Shown here piece after piece: positions 1 to 7,832 of a DNA stretch of 55,005 bases (the stretch's first letter is position 1; each line of letters starts with the position of its first letter). Under the pieces are notes generated by a model that saw only the letters and a program-made list of their open reading frames with translations, was not told where the DNA came from and did no database searches. The translations under genes were made by a program, and so were the position numbers. Origin of the DNA: Aequorivita sp. (GTDB lineage: Bacteria > Bacteroidota > Bacteroidia > Flavobacteriales > Flavobacteriaceae); the NCBI GenBank assembly GCA_026646335.1, contig JAPKFY010000005.1, positions 1 to 55,005 of the forward strand, in the 5' to 3' direction.

Positions 1-226
1 GGGGATTATCAATGTTGCCGAAGTCTAAAGCTTCACCGTGTATAGTAACCTTACTCCGCTCTTTTGTTCTTTCTGATTAATACTTAAAGTTAAATGATTT
101 AGAGAAAATCAAACTTAAGCAGTATATAAGCTATGGCTTGGTCTGTCCTCACTTGGAAAGGTTCGTGCCGACACACGCCACAGCTCATATACATAAACGT
201 TGTCTCCAATTTGAGAAAACCGCAAA
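1..226. repeat. cassette-like intergenic element with imperfect inverted repeat
   Basis: This stretch holds no complete gene. A short reading frame at 2-28 ends in TAA and may be the tail of a gene lying to the left. After it comes the phrase CACCGTGTATAG (33-44). At about 121-196 an imperfect inverted repeat is seen: GTATATAAGCTATGGC on the left and GCCACAGCTCATATAC on the right, 14 of 16 positions complementary, followed by AAACGTTGT. Related phrases recur between the next three genes. The arrangement resembles the recombination sites of gene cassettes, but no integrase is in the window, so that reading is inference. Confidence 0.5.
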
Positions 227-1165
227 ATGAATAGATTAACATTAATATTTGCTATTGTTTTACTGGTTTCCTGCCACAAGGAAAATCAATCTGACCAGAC
301 TATCAATTCCTCACATATAAAATATTTTGGATTTACATTGATTGACACGTATTGGGACGACCCAACCGATAATCAAACGAAAACAAATTATATTGATGAA
401 GTCTTCGGGTTCTCAAATATTGCCGATATTTTAGTTGTAAATCCTTCTGATAATATTGTTGCAAGAATGACTGAAATGAACGATTTTCAAGTGAAAAGTA
501 TTTTGCATTTATCGGAAATATTTTTTGAAATAGTGGGTACTTCAAGTCCTTCCGGAGTTGAATATGACTTGCGAACAGACTTTCAATCAAGATGGGACGA
601 ATTTATAAATGTGAATAATTTACAAGTCAATCAGGATTTAATACAATCATTTTATATCGGAGAAGAACCAACCTGGAACGGAATATCATTTTCGGAATTA
701 AAATCTGCAACCGATTATGTGAAGTCGGCAATTCCAACAATTCCAATAATGATAATTGAGGCTTATCCAATAATCGACCAGCTACAAATCCCAAATTCAG
801 TAGATTGGATTGGATTTGACCACTATTTTATAAAAGACCCAAATTCAAATCTTGATTATTTGAGCGAATTGAATAATCTAAAATCAAAATTCACAAATGC
901 TGAACAAAAATTAGTAATTATTATGGATACACATTATATCAGTTCATTGCACGGAGATTTTGGAGGAATAGCATTAAATGAAATGGACGTAGTAGCCAAT
1001 AGTTATTTTGAATTAGCAAAATCAGAACCTAAAACTATTGCCATATTAGGTTATTTTTGGCCAAGTGGTTTTGATAGTCCAGAATCAATTGGTGCGAGAA
1101 ATATGCCAGAAAACATAAAAGAAAATTATATCCGAATAGGAAAAGAAATAACAAATAAAAATTAA
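227..1165 (+). CDS. predicted lipoprotein, possible TIM-barrel glycosidase-like protein
   Basis: A 312-residue protein starting with a lipoprotein signal peptide; the lipobox ends LVSC with Cys16 as the lipidated residue, so it should sit on a membrane facing the periplasm or outside. The body alternates hydrophobic strands and acidic turns (YIGEEPTW near 143, DWIGFDHYF near 200, IIMDTHY near 235, LGYFWPSG near 280). This pattern, with conserved-looking Glu/Asp/Trp at strand ends, resembles TIM-barrel glycoside hydrolases, but I cannot name a family or prove catalytic residues. It lies alone between two inverted-repeat elements, as a cassette gene would, and is visibly more AT-rich than the core genes to the right. 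The ATG at 227 is chosen because the signal peptide begins there. Confidence 0.6.
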   Translation: MNRLTLIFAIVLLVSCHKENQSDQTINSSHIKYFGFTLIDTYWDDPTDNQTKTNYIDEVFGFSNIADILVVNPSDNIVARMTEMNDFQVKSILHLSEIFFEIVGTSSPSGVEYDLRTDFQSRWDEFINVNNLQVNQDLIQSFYIGEEPTWNGISFSELKSATDYVKSAIPTIPIMIIEAYPIIDQLQIPNSVDWIGFDHYFIKDPNSNLDYLSELNNLKSKFTNAEQKLVIIMDTHYISSLHGDFGGIALNEMDVVANSYFELAKSEPKTIAILGYFWPSGFDSPESIGARNMPENIKENYIRIGKEITNKN

Positions 1166-1289
1166 AAAATGGCTACAACACTCTGTATAGCTCATTGCGG
1201 TTGCGGCGGAAAAATGGTCGCTCATTTTCACGCAATGAGCCATACACAAGACCTTTAACAGCAATCTAAACCAACCAACTCAATAGGAA
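1166..1289. repeat. cassette-like inverted repeat
   Basis: The left arm TGTATAGCTCATTGCG (1184-1199) and right arm CGCAATGAGCCATACA (1231-1246) are complementary except for one G-T type position, with about 31 bases between them. CTACAACAC stands just before the left arm and ACAAGACC just after the right. It is the clearest of the four related elements separating the genes in the first 3 kb. Confidence 0.65.
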
Positions 1290-1946
1290 TTGACAAAAGA
1301 ATACGAAAGAGCATTATCGGAGTCCGAGAAAAGGATTTTAAAAAAACATATTGACGAAGCAAAAGCCGTAGTTCCTAAAAAAATAAAGCTGATAATTCTT
1401 CAGACATTAATAATAATTAGCTTTGCAATAATTATATATTATTTTCCTGAAATTTGGTTAATTACAATATTAGCAATAATTACTTTCTTCATTATTTGGT
1501 CAATATATATTGACATTCCACACTTATTAAACCTACCAAAATTTCTAGCGGAAAAAGAAAAAGTAATTAAAAATGGAGTTGTAAGAGTTAATGAAATAAA
1601 TATTGACAGATATATTAAAATTGCCAACTTTGAAGACGATGGAAATCATTTTATTGTAGAATATAAAGGAATGTTGTCCTTAATTGGTGGACAGGAATTT
1701 CTTGGCGTTAGAAAACTAACAAATAAGTTTGAGCAAATTGAAATAATGAACCCAGAAAAAACCAAAATTTATTGCGATAAAGTAAATAAATCTGGAGAAA
1801 GTGTTAATCCTTATTATGTATTCGAAAAGGGAATTTCGGACAAATTAGCGGAATCAGAAATTTGGACTAATCTGACCAATAGAATACCTTTTCCGGGAAA
1901 GCTTGAAAATTTGGACGAGTTTATTAAAGCGGATAAAATGAAATGA
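1290..1946 (+). CDS. hypothetical two-TM membrane protein
   Basis: A 218-residue protein of unknown function. A basic, charged N-terminus is followed by two adjacent hydrophobic segments at about residues 34-52 and 55-73, then a soluble C-terminal part of about 145 residues with no motif I recognise. The start is TTG at 1290, behind AATAGGAAT; no in-frame ATG lies near, so the start is uncertain by a few codons. The gene sits by itself between two repeat elements in the cassette-like left end and is very AT-rich. It could be an orphan accessory gene; I assign no function. Confidence 0.55.
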   Translation: MTKEYERALSESEKRILKKHIDEAKAVVPKKIKLIILQTLIIISFAIIIYYFPEIWLITILAIITFFIIWSIYIDIPHLLNLPKFLAEKEKVIKNGVVRVNEINIDRYIKIANFEDDGNHFIVEYKGMLSLIGGQEFLGVRKLTNKFEQIEIMNPEKTKIYCDKVNKSGESVNPYYVFEKGISDKLAESEIWTNLTNRIPFPGKLENLDEFIKADKMK

Positions 1947-2013
1947 AAAACAGCTGCTAACACCGTGTTCTATGAAAAGCACAAATCCCGTTCTACGTAA
2001 TTTGACCAAAAAT
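1947..2013. repeat. degenerate cassette-like junction
   Basis: Between two genes lies GCTGCTAACACCGTGTTCTATG (first 20 bases from 1953), whose TAACACCGTGT core matches the CACCGTGTATAG phrase at 33-44. No right-hand inverted arm can be found, so this copy appears truncated or decayed. An ATG at 1972 inside it is in frame with the next gene but probably is not its start. Confidence 0.35.
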
Positions 2014-2763
2014 ATGAAAATAACAAAAATAATGCTTTTCCTAGTTTTAGGAAGTTTTCAAGTCTTTGGACAAAACACGAAAATTGACTCCATACAGAAT
2101 AATAAAATAGTTAAATTTAAATACGAAGCTCTAATCATTCCAACAGTCTTGATTGGGTATGGAGTTGTAGGTCTTGAAAGCCATACGCTTCAGCTTCTCA
2201 ATACAGAATCAAGAGATGAAATAATTGAAAGCATTGATGATAAATTTACCATCGATGACTTTTCCCAATACAGTCCCTTTCTTGCAGTTTACGGATTAAA
2301 TGCTTTTGGAGTCAAAGGAAAAAATAACTTTAAGGACAGAACGATAATTTTAGGAACTGCCTATCTAATTATGGGCGGAACAGTAACTATTTTAAAAAGA
2401 ACGGGAAATGTAGAAAGACCAGATGGCTCGTCCAAAAATTCTTTTCCTTCTGGACATACTGCAACAGCTTTTATGGGAGCGGAATTTTTATACCAAGAAT
2501 ATAAAGATGTCTCTGTTTGGTACGGAATTTCAGGATATTTAGTAGCGACAGGTACCGGCCTTTTTAGAATGTACAATAACAGACATTGGCTAACTGATGT
2601 GGCGGCAGGTGCTGGCATTGGGATATTGAGCACTAAAATTGCATATTGGATTCATCCTTTGATAAAGAAAACAATTTTTAAAGACAAAGAAATTGCGAAT
2701 GGAATTGTTATGCCTTTTTATAATGGAAAGGAATATGGTTTGGGAATATCAATGACATTGTGA
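2014..2763 (+). CDS. PAP2-family phosphatase
   Basis: A membrane-associated phosphatase of the type 2 phosphatidic acid phosphatase family. The three family signatures are present: KRTGNVERPDG with the basic residue and RP, then SFPSGHTA with the PSGH, then RMYNNRHWLTDV with the conserved Arg, His and Asp. Such enzymes remove phosphate from lipid phosphates such as phosphatidate or undecaprenyl diphosphate; the substrate here is unknown. The start at 2014 is preferred over the ATG at 1972 because it opens a clean signal peptide (cleavage after about VFGQ) and because 1972 lies in the repeat element. The mature protein would be about 229 residues. It is one of four single genes separated by cassette-like repeats. 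Confidence 0.85.
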   Translation: MKITKIMLFLVLGSFQVFGQNTKIDSIQNNKIVKFKYEALIIPTVLIGYGVVGLESHTLQLLNTESRDEIIESIDDKFTIDDFSQYSPFLAVYGLNAFGVKGKNNFKDRTIILGTAYLIMGGTVTILKRTGNVERPDGSSKNSFPSGHTATAFMGAEFLYQEYKDVSVWYGISGYLVATGTGLFRMYNNRHWLTDVAAGAGIGILSTKIAYWIHPLIKKTIFKDKEIANGIVMPFYNGKEYGLGISMTL

Positions 2764-2886
2764 AAAAACTACCCACAACAAAGTGACCTAATGATTAATT
2801 GCCAGTACATTCTTACTTGCGAAAATTGCTAAATTAAGTGCCTAACCATACACAAACAACTTGTGGGCAATACCAAGAAACCCGAG
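2764..2886. repeat. cassette-like element bounded by CCCACAA/TTGTGGG
   Basis: The intergenic element begins with CCCACAA (2772-2778) and ends with its exact complement TTGTGGG (2861-2867), about 82 bases apart. Inner arms TTAATTGC and AATTGC are poor. The right end CATACACAAACAACTTGTGGGC shares CATACACAA with the element at 1166-1289. A GTG at 2863 inside the right arm is in frame with the next gene but is unlikely to be its start. Confidence 0.5.
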
Positions 2887-3498
2887 ATGCTAAAAGAAAA
2901 ATTCCTGGATTTAATTAGAAAATATTCAGATAACGAAAATTACAATTTGGAATGTTGGCGTGAAATTGAAAAAAATTATTCCTCCAAAACGCGTCATTAC
3001 CATAACCTTGAACATTTGGAAAATATGATTGTTGAATTGAAGAATGTTGAATCACAAGTTAAAAATTTGGACACTTTATTATTCGCAATCTATTATCACG
3101 ACTTAATTTATAAGCCAACCAAAAGCAACAATGAACATCAAAGTGCCTTGCTGTTTAAAAAAAGAATCTCTGAAACTTCCTTTGCCAATCTACGGGAATG
3201 TATGGCTCAAATTGAAGCAACAAAGGAACATAAATTGGCAACGGATAATGACACAAACATCCTTTTGGATTTAGACCTTTCCATTTTGGGAAAAAGCCCT
3301 AAAGAATATAAAAAGTACTGTGAAGACATAAGAAAGGAATATAAAATTTATCCTGATTTTATGTATCGCAAAGGAAGAATAAAAGTCCTAAAAAGCATAT
3401 TGGAATTAGATTCCATATATAAAACTGACTTTTTTAAGCAAGAATATGAAAATCAAGCAAAAGAAAATTTAAGATTTGAATTAAACCAATTGAATTAA
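2887..3498 (+). CDS. predicted metal-dependent HD-domain phosphohydrolase
   Basis: A soluble protein of 203 residues resembling the COG4339 family of predicted metal-dependent hydrolases of the HD superfamily. Visible motifs are RHYHNLEH near residue 38 and AIYYHDLIY near residue 70, whose His and Asp would bind the metal. A third block, IEATKEHKL, gives another candidate His. The substrate is unknown; family members are presumed nucleotide or phosphate-ester hydrolases. The ATG at 2887 is chosen over the GTG at 2863, which lies in the repeat. It is the last of the four cassette-like single genes; the housekeeping pepP gene follows. Confidence 0.75.
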   Translation: MLKEKFLDLIRKYSDNENYNLECWREIEKNYSSKTRHYHNLEHLENMIVELKNVESQVKNLDTLLFAIYYHDLIYKPTKSNNEHQSALLFKKRISETSFANLRECMAQIEATKEHKLATDNDTNILLDLDLSILGKSPKEYKKYCEDIRKEYKIYPDFMYRKGRIKVLKSILELDSIYKTDFFKQEYENQAKENLRFELNQLN

Positions 3499-3684
3499 TA
3501 CACTTTTAACCATTCTTAATCCGCAGATAACTTTATAATATTTAATTTTGGACTTCGGTACAATCCCGATAACTATCAGGACGGGACCACTCAGCCACCT
3601 TTATTTCAAAGCTATTGGGATTTGGGATGGGTTTTAAGTTCAAAAGCTCAATAATTAATGCCTTTAATTAAATAAAACAATACA
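3499..3684 (+). promoter_or_regulatory. pepP leader with TAnnTTTG box and repeat fragment
   Basis: TAATTTTG at 3543-3550 matches the Bacteroidota -7 element TAnnTTTG and would give a leader of about 130 bases before pepP. Within the leader is CCCGATAACTATCAGGACGGG (first 20 bases from 3566), an imperfect palindrome followed by ACCACTCAGCCACC, which looks like part of a dispersed intergenic repeat; this is the boundary between the accessory left end and core genes. Confidence 0.4.
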
Positions 3685-4977
3685 ATGAAGTACGATCAAA
3701 TTGACAGCAAACTCTTTATAAAAAACCGCAAAAACTTTATGGCCCAGATGAAGCCAAAGGGCGTTGCGGTTTTTAACAGTAACGATATTTTTCCAATTGG
3801 CGCAGATAGCACCATGCCCTTCCAGCAGGCGCGGGATATTTTTTACCTAACCGGGGCCGATCAGGAGGAAACCATACTTGTTCTTTTCCCTGATGCGCCA
3901 AACAAGGACCATCGCGAAATGCTTTTTGTGCGAGAAACCAACGACCACATTGCCGTTTGGGAAGGTGAAAAACTTACCAAAGAAAAAGCCTTTGAGGTTA
4001 GCGGAATAAAATCTGTTTACTGGCTGACGGAATTCGACAAGATTTTTTATGAAGTAATGACCCAAGCAGAGCGCGTATATTTCAACACCAATGAACATTA
4101 CCGCCAAAGTGTGGAAACCGAAACCCGCGAGGATCGTTTCATCAAAACCACCAAAGAAAAATTTCCAGCGCACACATGGGAGCGCAGCAATCCAATCTTA
4201 CAGCGATTGCGTGCCGTGAAAGACAAGATTGAAATTGACTTGATTCAAACAGCCTGTAATATCACAGAAAAAGGCCTTAGAAGGATCTTGAATTTCGTAA
4301 AACCCGGCGTTTGGGAATACGAGATTGAAGCCGAGTTTATGCACGAGTTTTTACGAAACCGTTCCCGTGGTTTTGCCTATACGCCTATTATTGGCAGTGG
4401 CAACAATGCAAACGTATTGCACTATATAGTTAACAACCAACAGTGCAAAAAAGGGGATCTTCTTCTTTTGGATGTTGGTGCTGAATACGCCAATTATGCA
4501 AGTGATATGACCCGAACCATTCCCGTGAGCGGAAAGTTTAGCAAGCGTCAGCGCGAGGTTTACAACGCCGTAAAGCGCGTGAAAGACGATGCCACAAAAA
4601 TGCTCGTTCCCGGAAATTACTGGAAAGAATTCCACGAAGAAGTGGGTAAGTTGATGACCAAGGAACTTTTAGACCTAAAACTGATTGACAAAGCAGATGT
4701 AAAAAACGAAGATCCAAACTGGCCAGCCTATAAAAAATATTTTATGCACGGCACCAGTCACCATATGGGGCTTGATACTCACGACTATGGAATCCTTTGG
4801 GAGAAGATGACCGAAAACATGGTCTTTACCGTAGAGCCGGGAATCTACATTCCGCAAGAAGGCTTCGGCGTTCGTCTGGAAGACGATGTGGTTATCCAGA
4901 AAAAGGGAGAACCATTCAACCTGATGCGCAATATTCCCATTGAAGCGGAAGAGATTGAGGAGATTATGAACAAGTAG
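3685..4977 (+). CDS. pepP: aminopeptidase P (Xaa-Pro aminopeptidase)
   Basis: A cytoplasmic M24B metallopeptidase that removes the N-terminal residue from peptides with proline in second place. At 430 residues it is the usual length. The N-terminal creatinase-like domain covers about 1-175 and the pita-bread catalytic domain the rest. All five dimetal ligands can be seen: Asp263 (LLLDVGAEY), Asp274 (YASDMTRT), His359 (HGTSHHMG), Glu384 (TVEPGIYIP) and Glu399 (GVRLEDDV). The gene is transcribed alone behind its own promoter box and ends in a strong intrinsic terminator. Four degenerate AAG-ending heptamers stand directly after its TAG stop. Confidence 0.95.
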   Translation: MKYDQIDSKLFIKNRKNFMAQMKPKGVAVFNSNDIFPIGADSTMPFQQARDIFYLTGADQEETILVLFPDAPNKDHREMLFVRETNDHIAVWEGEKLTKEKAFEVSGIKSVYWLTEFDKIFYEVMTQAERVYFNTNEHYRQSVETETREDRFIKTTKEKFPAHTWERSNPILQRLRAVKDKIEIDLIQTACNITEKGLRRILNFVKPGVWEYEIEAEFMHEFLRNRSRGFAYTPIIGSGNNANVLHYIVNNQQCKKGDLLLLDVGAEYANYASDMTRTIPVSGKFSKRQREVYNAVKRVKDDATKMLVPGNYWKEFHEEVGKLMTKELLDLKLIDKADVKNEDPNWPAYKKYFMHGTSHHMGLDTHDYGILWEKMTENMVFTVEPGIYIPQEGFGVRLEDDVVIQKKGEPFNLMRNIPIEAEEIEEIMNK

Positions 4978-5005
4978 AGCAAAGAATAAAGAACCAAGAA
5001 AAAAG
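4978..5005. repeat. degenerate heptamer array, consensus AANNAAG
   Basis: Directly after the pepP stop codon stand four 7-base units: AGCAAAG, AATAAAG, AACCAAG, AAAAAAG. It is one of several arrays of 7-base units in this window, each of different sequence. Confidence 0.5.
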
Positions 5006-5037
5006 ACTTAAAGAGAATTTCTTTTTAAGTCTTTTTT
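4999..5037 (+). terminator. intrinsic terminator of pepP
   Basis: AAAAAAGACTTAAA (4999-5012) and TTTAAGTCTTTTTT (5024-5037) form a perfect 14-base-pair stem with an 11-base loop, running into a T tract. It closes the pepP transcript. Confidence 0.85.
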
Positions 5038-5052
5038 TCCTAAACAACATTA

Positions 5053-5367
5053 ATGGAAACTTCATATATCTATATTGGCATTTTTCTCATCCTTCTCGGA
5101 ATCGTGGTAAAACATTTCAAGCTTTACTTCCTAATCGCTGGCTACAACACCATGAGCAAAGCCGAAAAGGAAAAAGTAAAGATTGAAAAAGTAGCCACTC
5201 TGATGAGAAACGTTCTTGCTTTTATGGGCATAGCAACAATTGCAATGGGTTTTGCCAACTCCTATTTTGAAAATCCAGAGATAGTAAACTACATCTTTTT
5301 CCCCATAATAATTGGAAGCGTTGTTTTTCTTTTGATAAAATCCAATTCTTCGGAATATAAAAAATAA
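5053..5367 (+). CDS. DUF3784 family membrane protein
   Basis: A small integral membrane protein of 104 residues with three hydrophobic segments at about 5-25, 49-68 and 77-95. Between the first and second is LIAGYNTMSKAEKEK, the signature of the DUF3784 family, in which GYN-x-M/L is conserved. The biochemical role of the family is unknown. The gene follows the pepP terminator by 15 bases and is in line with the hydrolase gene 55 bases downstream; whether they share a transcript is not clear. Confidence 0.75.
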   Translation: METSYIYIGIFLILLGIVVKHFKLYFLIAGYNTMSKAEKEKVKIEKVATLMRNVLAFMGIATIAMGFANSYFENPEIVNYIFFPIIIGSVVFLLIKSNSSEYKK

Positions 5368-5370
5368 ATT

Positions 5371-5418
5371 AGGCCCTTTCAGGCCCCTAAAGTCTCTGAT
5401 ACCTTTGGGACCTTTACA
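5371..5418. repeat. degenerate decamer repeat
   Basis: Between the DUF3784 gene and the hydrolase gene are successive 9-10-base units AGGCCCTTTC, AGGCCCCTAA, AGTCTCTGAT, ACCTTTGGG, ACCTTTACA. They resemble the window's heptamer arrays in being intergenic, tandem and decayed, but the period is longer. Confidence 0.35.
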
Positions 5419-5422
5419 TAAT

Positions 5423-6193
5423 ATGACTTTCAATTATAAAGACATTCCAATCCATTACGAAACCTTCGGAAAAGGGCAGCCAATGGTTCTGCTTCACGGT
5501 TTTCTGGAAAGTTCAACCATGTGGAAACCGCTGATTCCACAGGTATCAAAGAATCATTTTGTAATTACAATTGACTTTCCCGGCCACGGAAAAAGTGGAG
5601 TGATTTCTGAAATTCATTCTATGGAATTGATGGCGGAAGTTGTAAATGAAATAGTGCAACAGCTTAAAATTCCAGAGGCCACATTTATCGGCCATTCCAT
5701 GGGGGGTTATGTAGCTTTGGCCTATACCGAAATGTTTCCCGGAAAAGTTGATAAATTGGTTCTTCTAAACTCAACACCTGTAGCTGATTCTGAAGAGCGC
5801 AAACAAAACCGCGATCGTGCGCTGAAAGTTATAGACCTAAATCCACGGGCCTATATTAGCATGGCTATTGGAAATCTGTTAGCCGAAACTTCCCGTAAAA
5901 AGTTTGCCTCAGAAATTGAAACCCTAAAAACGGAAGCCTATTCTTTTCCAGTGGAAGGCGTAAAAGCCGCAATAAAAGGAATGCGTGACCGAAAGGGCCG
6001 AACAAAAATTTTGAAGGATTTCAACAAAGGGAAATTTATGATTTTAGCTGAAGAAGATCCTATTTTACCTATTTTGGAGACAAAACAGTTAGCCGAGCAA
6101 TGTGGTTGTTCTGTAAAAATTATTGAAGGAGGCCATATGAGTGTGATAGAAAATCGGGATGCAATTGCTAAATATTTGCATTTAATCGGATAA
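5423..6193 (+). CDS. alpha/beta hydrolase
   Basis: A soluble alpha/beta-fold hydrolase of 256 residues. The oxyanion-hole motif LLHGFLES is near residue 25, the nucleophile elbow GHSMGG near 92-97 carries the catalytic Ser, the acid is probably the Asp in AEEDPILP near 212, and the catalytic His is in EGGHMS near 236. The length and cap region match small carboxylesterases of the BioH/MhpC kind, but the substrate cannot be told. The ATG at 5423 is chosen over an upstream TTG at 5405, which lies in repeat sequence. No context gene suggests a pathway. Confidence 0.85.
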   Translation: MTFNYKDIPIHYETFGKGQPMVLLHGFLESSTMWKPLIPQVSKNHFVITIDFPGHGKSGVISEIHSMELMAEVVNEIVQQLKIPEATFIGHSMGGYVALAYTEMFPGKVDKLVLLNSTPVADSEERKQNRDRALKVIDLNPRAYISMAIGNLLAETSRKKFASEIETLKTEAYSFPVEGVKAAIKGMRDRKGRTKILKDFNKGKFMILAEEDPILPILETKQLAEQCGCSVKIIEGGHMSVIENRDAIAKYLHLIG

Positions 6194-6256
6194 AGCTTGC
6201 ACTTTATCTAAATAATTGCTAATATTGAAACATCAACCCCAATTAAATTGACAAAG

Positions 6257-6502
6257 ATGGATAAAGTTACGCCCCAAAGCCGACCTCCAATTTTGAGCCT
6301 TGTATGCACTGCATTTGGCCATGATTACATCGTAACCCGCAAAATTACCGACCACATTTATGAATATAAATGCGCTTGTTGCGGAAGAGAGGTTTCAAAC
6401 AGTTATTCAGGTAAATTTGAAGCACTTACCCGCAAGCAACGCGAAGTAAATGAGTGTTTATCTTCTTTTTTCAAAAAGAAGAAAAGACTTTCTATCCATT
6501 AG
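6257..6502 (+). CDS. small zinc-ribbon-like protein
   Basis: A basic protein of 81 residues. Candidate zinc ligands are Cys17 and His22 (VCTAFGHDY) and Cys39/Cys42 in YKCACCGRE, a CxxC knuckle; the C-terminus is Lys-rich (FFKKKKR). This resembles short zinc-ribbon proteins, some annotated near the DUF1660 family, found widely in flavobacteria. Function is unknown; RNA or DNA binding is possible given the charge. I start at the ATG at 6257; a TTG at 6248 is three codons earlier. It converges with thiL; no clear terminator lies between them. Confidence 0.6.
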   Translation: MDKVTPQSRPPILSLVCTAFGHDYIVTRKITDHIYEYKCACCGREVSNSYSGKFEALTRKQREVNECLSSFFKKKKRLSIH

Positions 6503-6576
6503 AAAGCAGCAATTTTCTTTAAGAATATTCTTCCTAAAAATTAAGGAACAAGGTTCTTAGTGCCTTTTTATAAAAT

Positions 6577-7632
6577 CTATCCGTTATTTTTTAGCGCATT
6601 CCAGCCCCTTGCAACCAAAGGTATTTTTGTTCCCGCGCGGCTTATTAAATGGACTCCTTCTTTTTCATCAGTTATATGGCCAATTACCGTTAGGTGTGGA
6701 TTCGCCTTAATTTTTGGGTAATCCTCGGTTTTAATAGTGAAGAGCAGTTCATAATCTTCTCCACCGCTTAAAGCGATTGTAGTACTATCGAGGTTGAATT
6801 CTTCACAAGTTGAAATAACCTGAGGATCCAGCGGGATTTTATCTTCAAATAAATTACAGCCAGCTTTTGAGTTCTTGCAGATATGTAAAATTTCAGAAGA
6901 AAGACCGTCACTAATATCAATCATTGAAGTAGGTTTCACGCCCAATTCCTCCAACAAACCTGAAATATCCTTGCGCGCTTCGGGTTTCAATTGCCTTTCC
7001 ACCAAATAGGAATACGGCTCCAAATCTGGTTGTGAATTCGGGTTTACCTTAAAAACTTCCTTTTCGCGCTCTAAAACCTGTAGTCCCATATATGCTGCGC
7101 CAAGGTCACCCGTTACAACTAACAGATCGTTTTCTCTGGCACCACTCCTGTATATTGCTTCGCCTTTATTTACGGTTCCGAGAGCGGTAATGCTTATCAA
7201 CAAACCCGTTGTGGAAGAAGTGGTATCGCCGCCCACAACATCAACCTTATAGATTTTTGCGGCAGCCATAATCCCTGTATAAAGCTCTTCCAAAGCTTCC
7301 ACAGGAAATCTATTTGAAACTGCAATACTCACTGTAATCTGTGCAGGCTCTGCGTTCATGGCGTAAATGTCAGATAGATTGACAACTACAGCTTTATAAC
7401 CCAAATGCTTTAAAGGAACGTAACTCAAATCGAAGTGCACGCCTTCCAAAAGAAAATCCGTAGAAACAACAATTTCTTTTTTTGAATCGCAGGAAATTAC
7501 CGCGGCATCGTCGCCTATGCCCTTCACGGTTGATTTTTGTTTTATTTTAAAGTTTTTCGTCAGGTGGTCTATAAGGCCAAACTCGCCCAAATTTTCAATG
7601 CTTGTGCCAGAGTTGTCTTTATTTTCGAACAT
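6577..7632 (-). CDS. thiL: thiamine-monophosphate kinase
   Basis: ThiL phosphorylates thiamine monophosphate to thiamine diphosphate using ATP, the last step of vitamin B1 cofactor synthesis, in the cytoplasm. The 351-residue protein has the family's order of motifs: GEFGLIDHL, GIGDDAAV, STDFLLEGVHF, NLSDIYAMNA, VVGGDTTSS, VTGDLGAA, DISDGLSSE and SGGEDYELLF, which bind the magnesium ions and both nucleotides. It is slightly longer than the E. coli enzyme, as usual in Bacteroidota. It stands alone on the minus strand behind the box at 7658-7665; no other thi gene or TPP riboswitch is visible nearby. Confidence 0.95.
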   Translation of the reverse strand: MFENKDNSGTSIENLGEFGLIDHLTKNFKIKQKSTVKGIGDDAAVISCDSKKEIVVSTDFLLEGVHFDLSYVPLKHLGYKAVVVNLSDIYAMNAEPAQITVSIAVSNRFPVEALEELYTGIMAAAKIYKVDVVGGDTTSSTTGLLISITALGTVNKGEAIYRSGARENDLLVVTGDLGAAYMGLQVLEREKEVFKVNPNSQPDLEPYSYLVERQLKPEARKDISGLLEELGVKPTSMIDISDGLSSEILHICKNSKAGCNLFEDKIPLDPQVISTCEEFNLDSTTIALSGGEDYELLFTIKTEDYPKIKANPHLTVIGHITDEKEGVHLISRAGTKIPLVARGWNALKNNG

Positions 7633-7657
7633 TTGTATTGTTTATAGTTATTTTTTG

Positions 7658-7665
7658 CAAAAATA
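7658..7665 (-). promoter_or_regulatory. thiL promoter -7 box
   Basis: On the minus strand TATTTTTG matches TAnnTTTG and lies 25 bases before the thiL start codon. A convincing -33 TTG at the right spacing is not seen. Confidence 0.45.
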
Positions 7666-7768
7666 CACCTTCAAATTCAATAAGTGAAACTTCAATTTAA
7701 TAGTTATTTCGAATTAAAGGCACGAATATCCGTTTATAGCGTTAACATTATACTAATATTTAACCTAT

Positions 7769-7776
7769 TACGTTTG
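7769..7776 (+). promoter_or_regulatory. possible promoter -7 box of the LVIVD/MbnP operon
   Basis: TACGTTTG matches TAnnTTTG and lies 56 bases before the first ATG of the four-gene operon. No clear -33 TTG is seen. Confidence 0.4.
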
Positions 7777-7832
7777 TAATAACAATTATAATATTGTTAT
7801 TTTAGCACGTTTTTTAATCTTAACACCTATAT

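Noticed and set aside
1..226. Insertion-sequence end
   Set aside because: The inverted arms are internal to each intergenic element with no transposase and no target duplication seen; a cassette-type site fits better.
333..590. Antisense reading frame inside the first lipoprotein gene
   Set aside because: Low-complexity translation, no start signal; the plus-strand lipoprotein frame is better supported.
7633..7832. TPP riboswitch upstream of thiL
   Set aside because: The leader is under 30 bases from the best promoter box and has no CUGAGA-type thi-box core.
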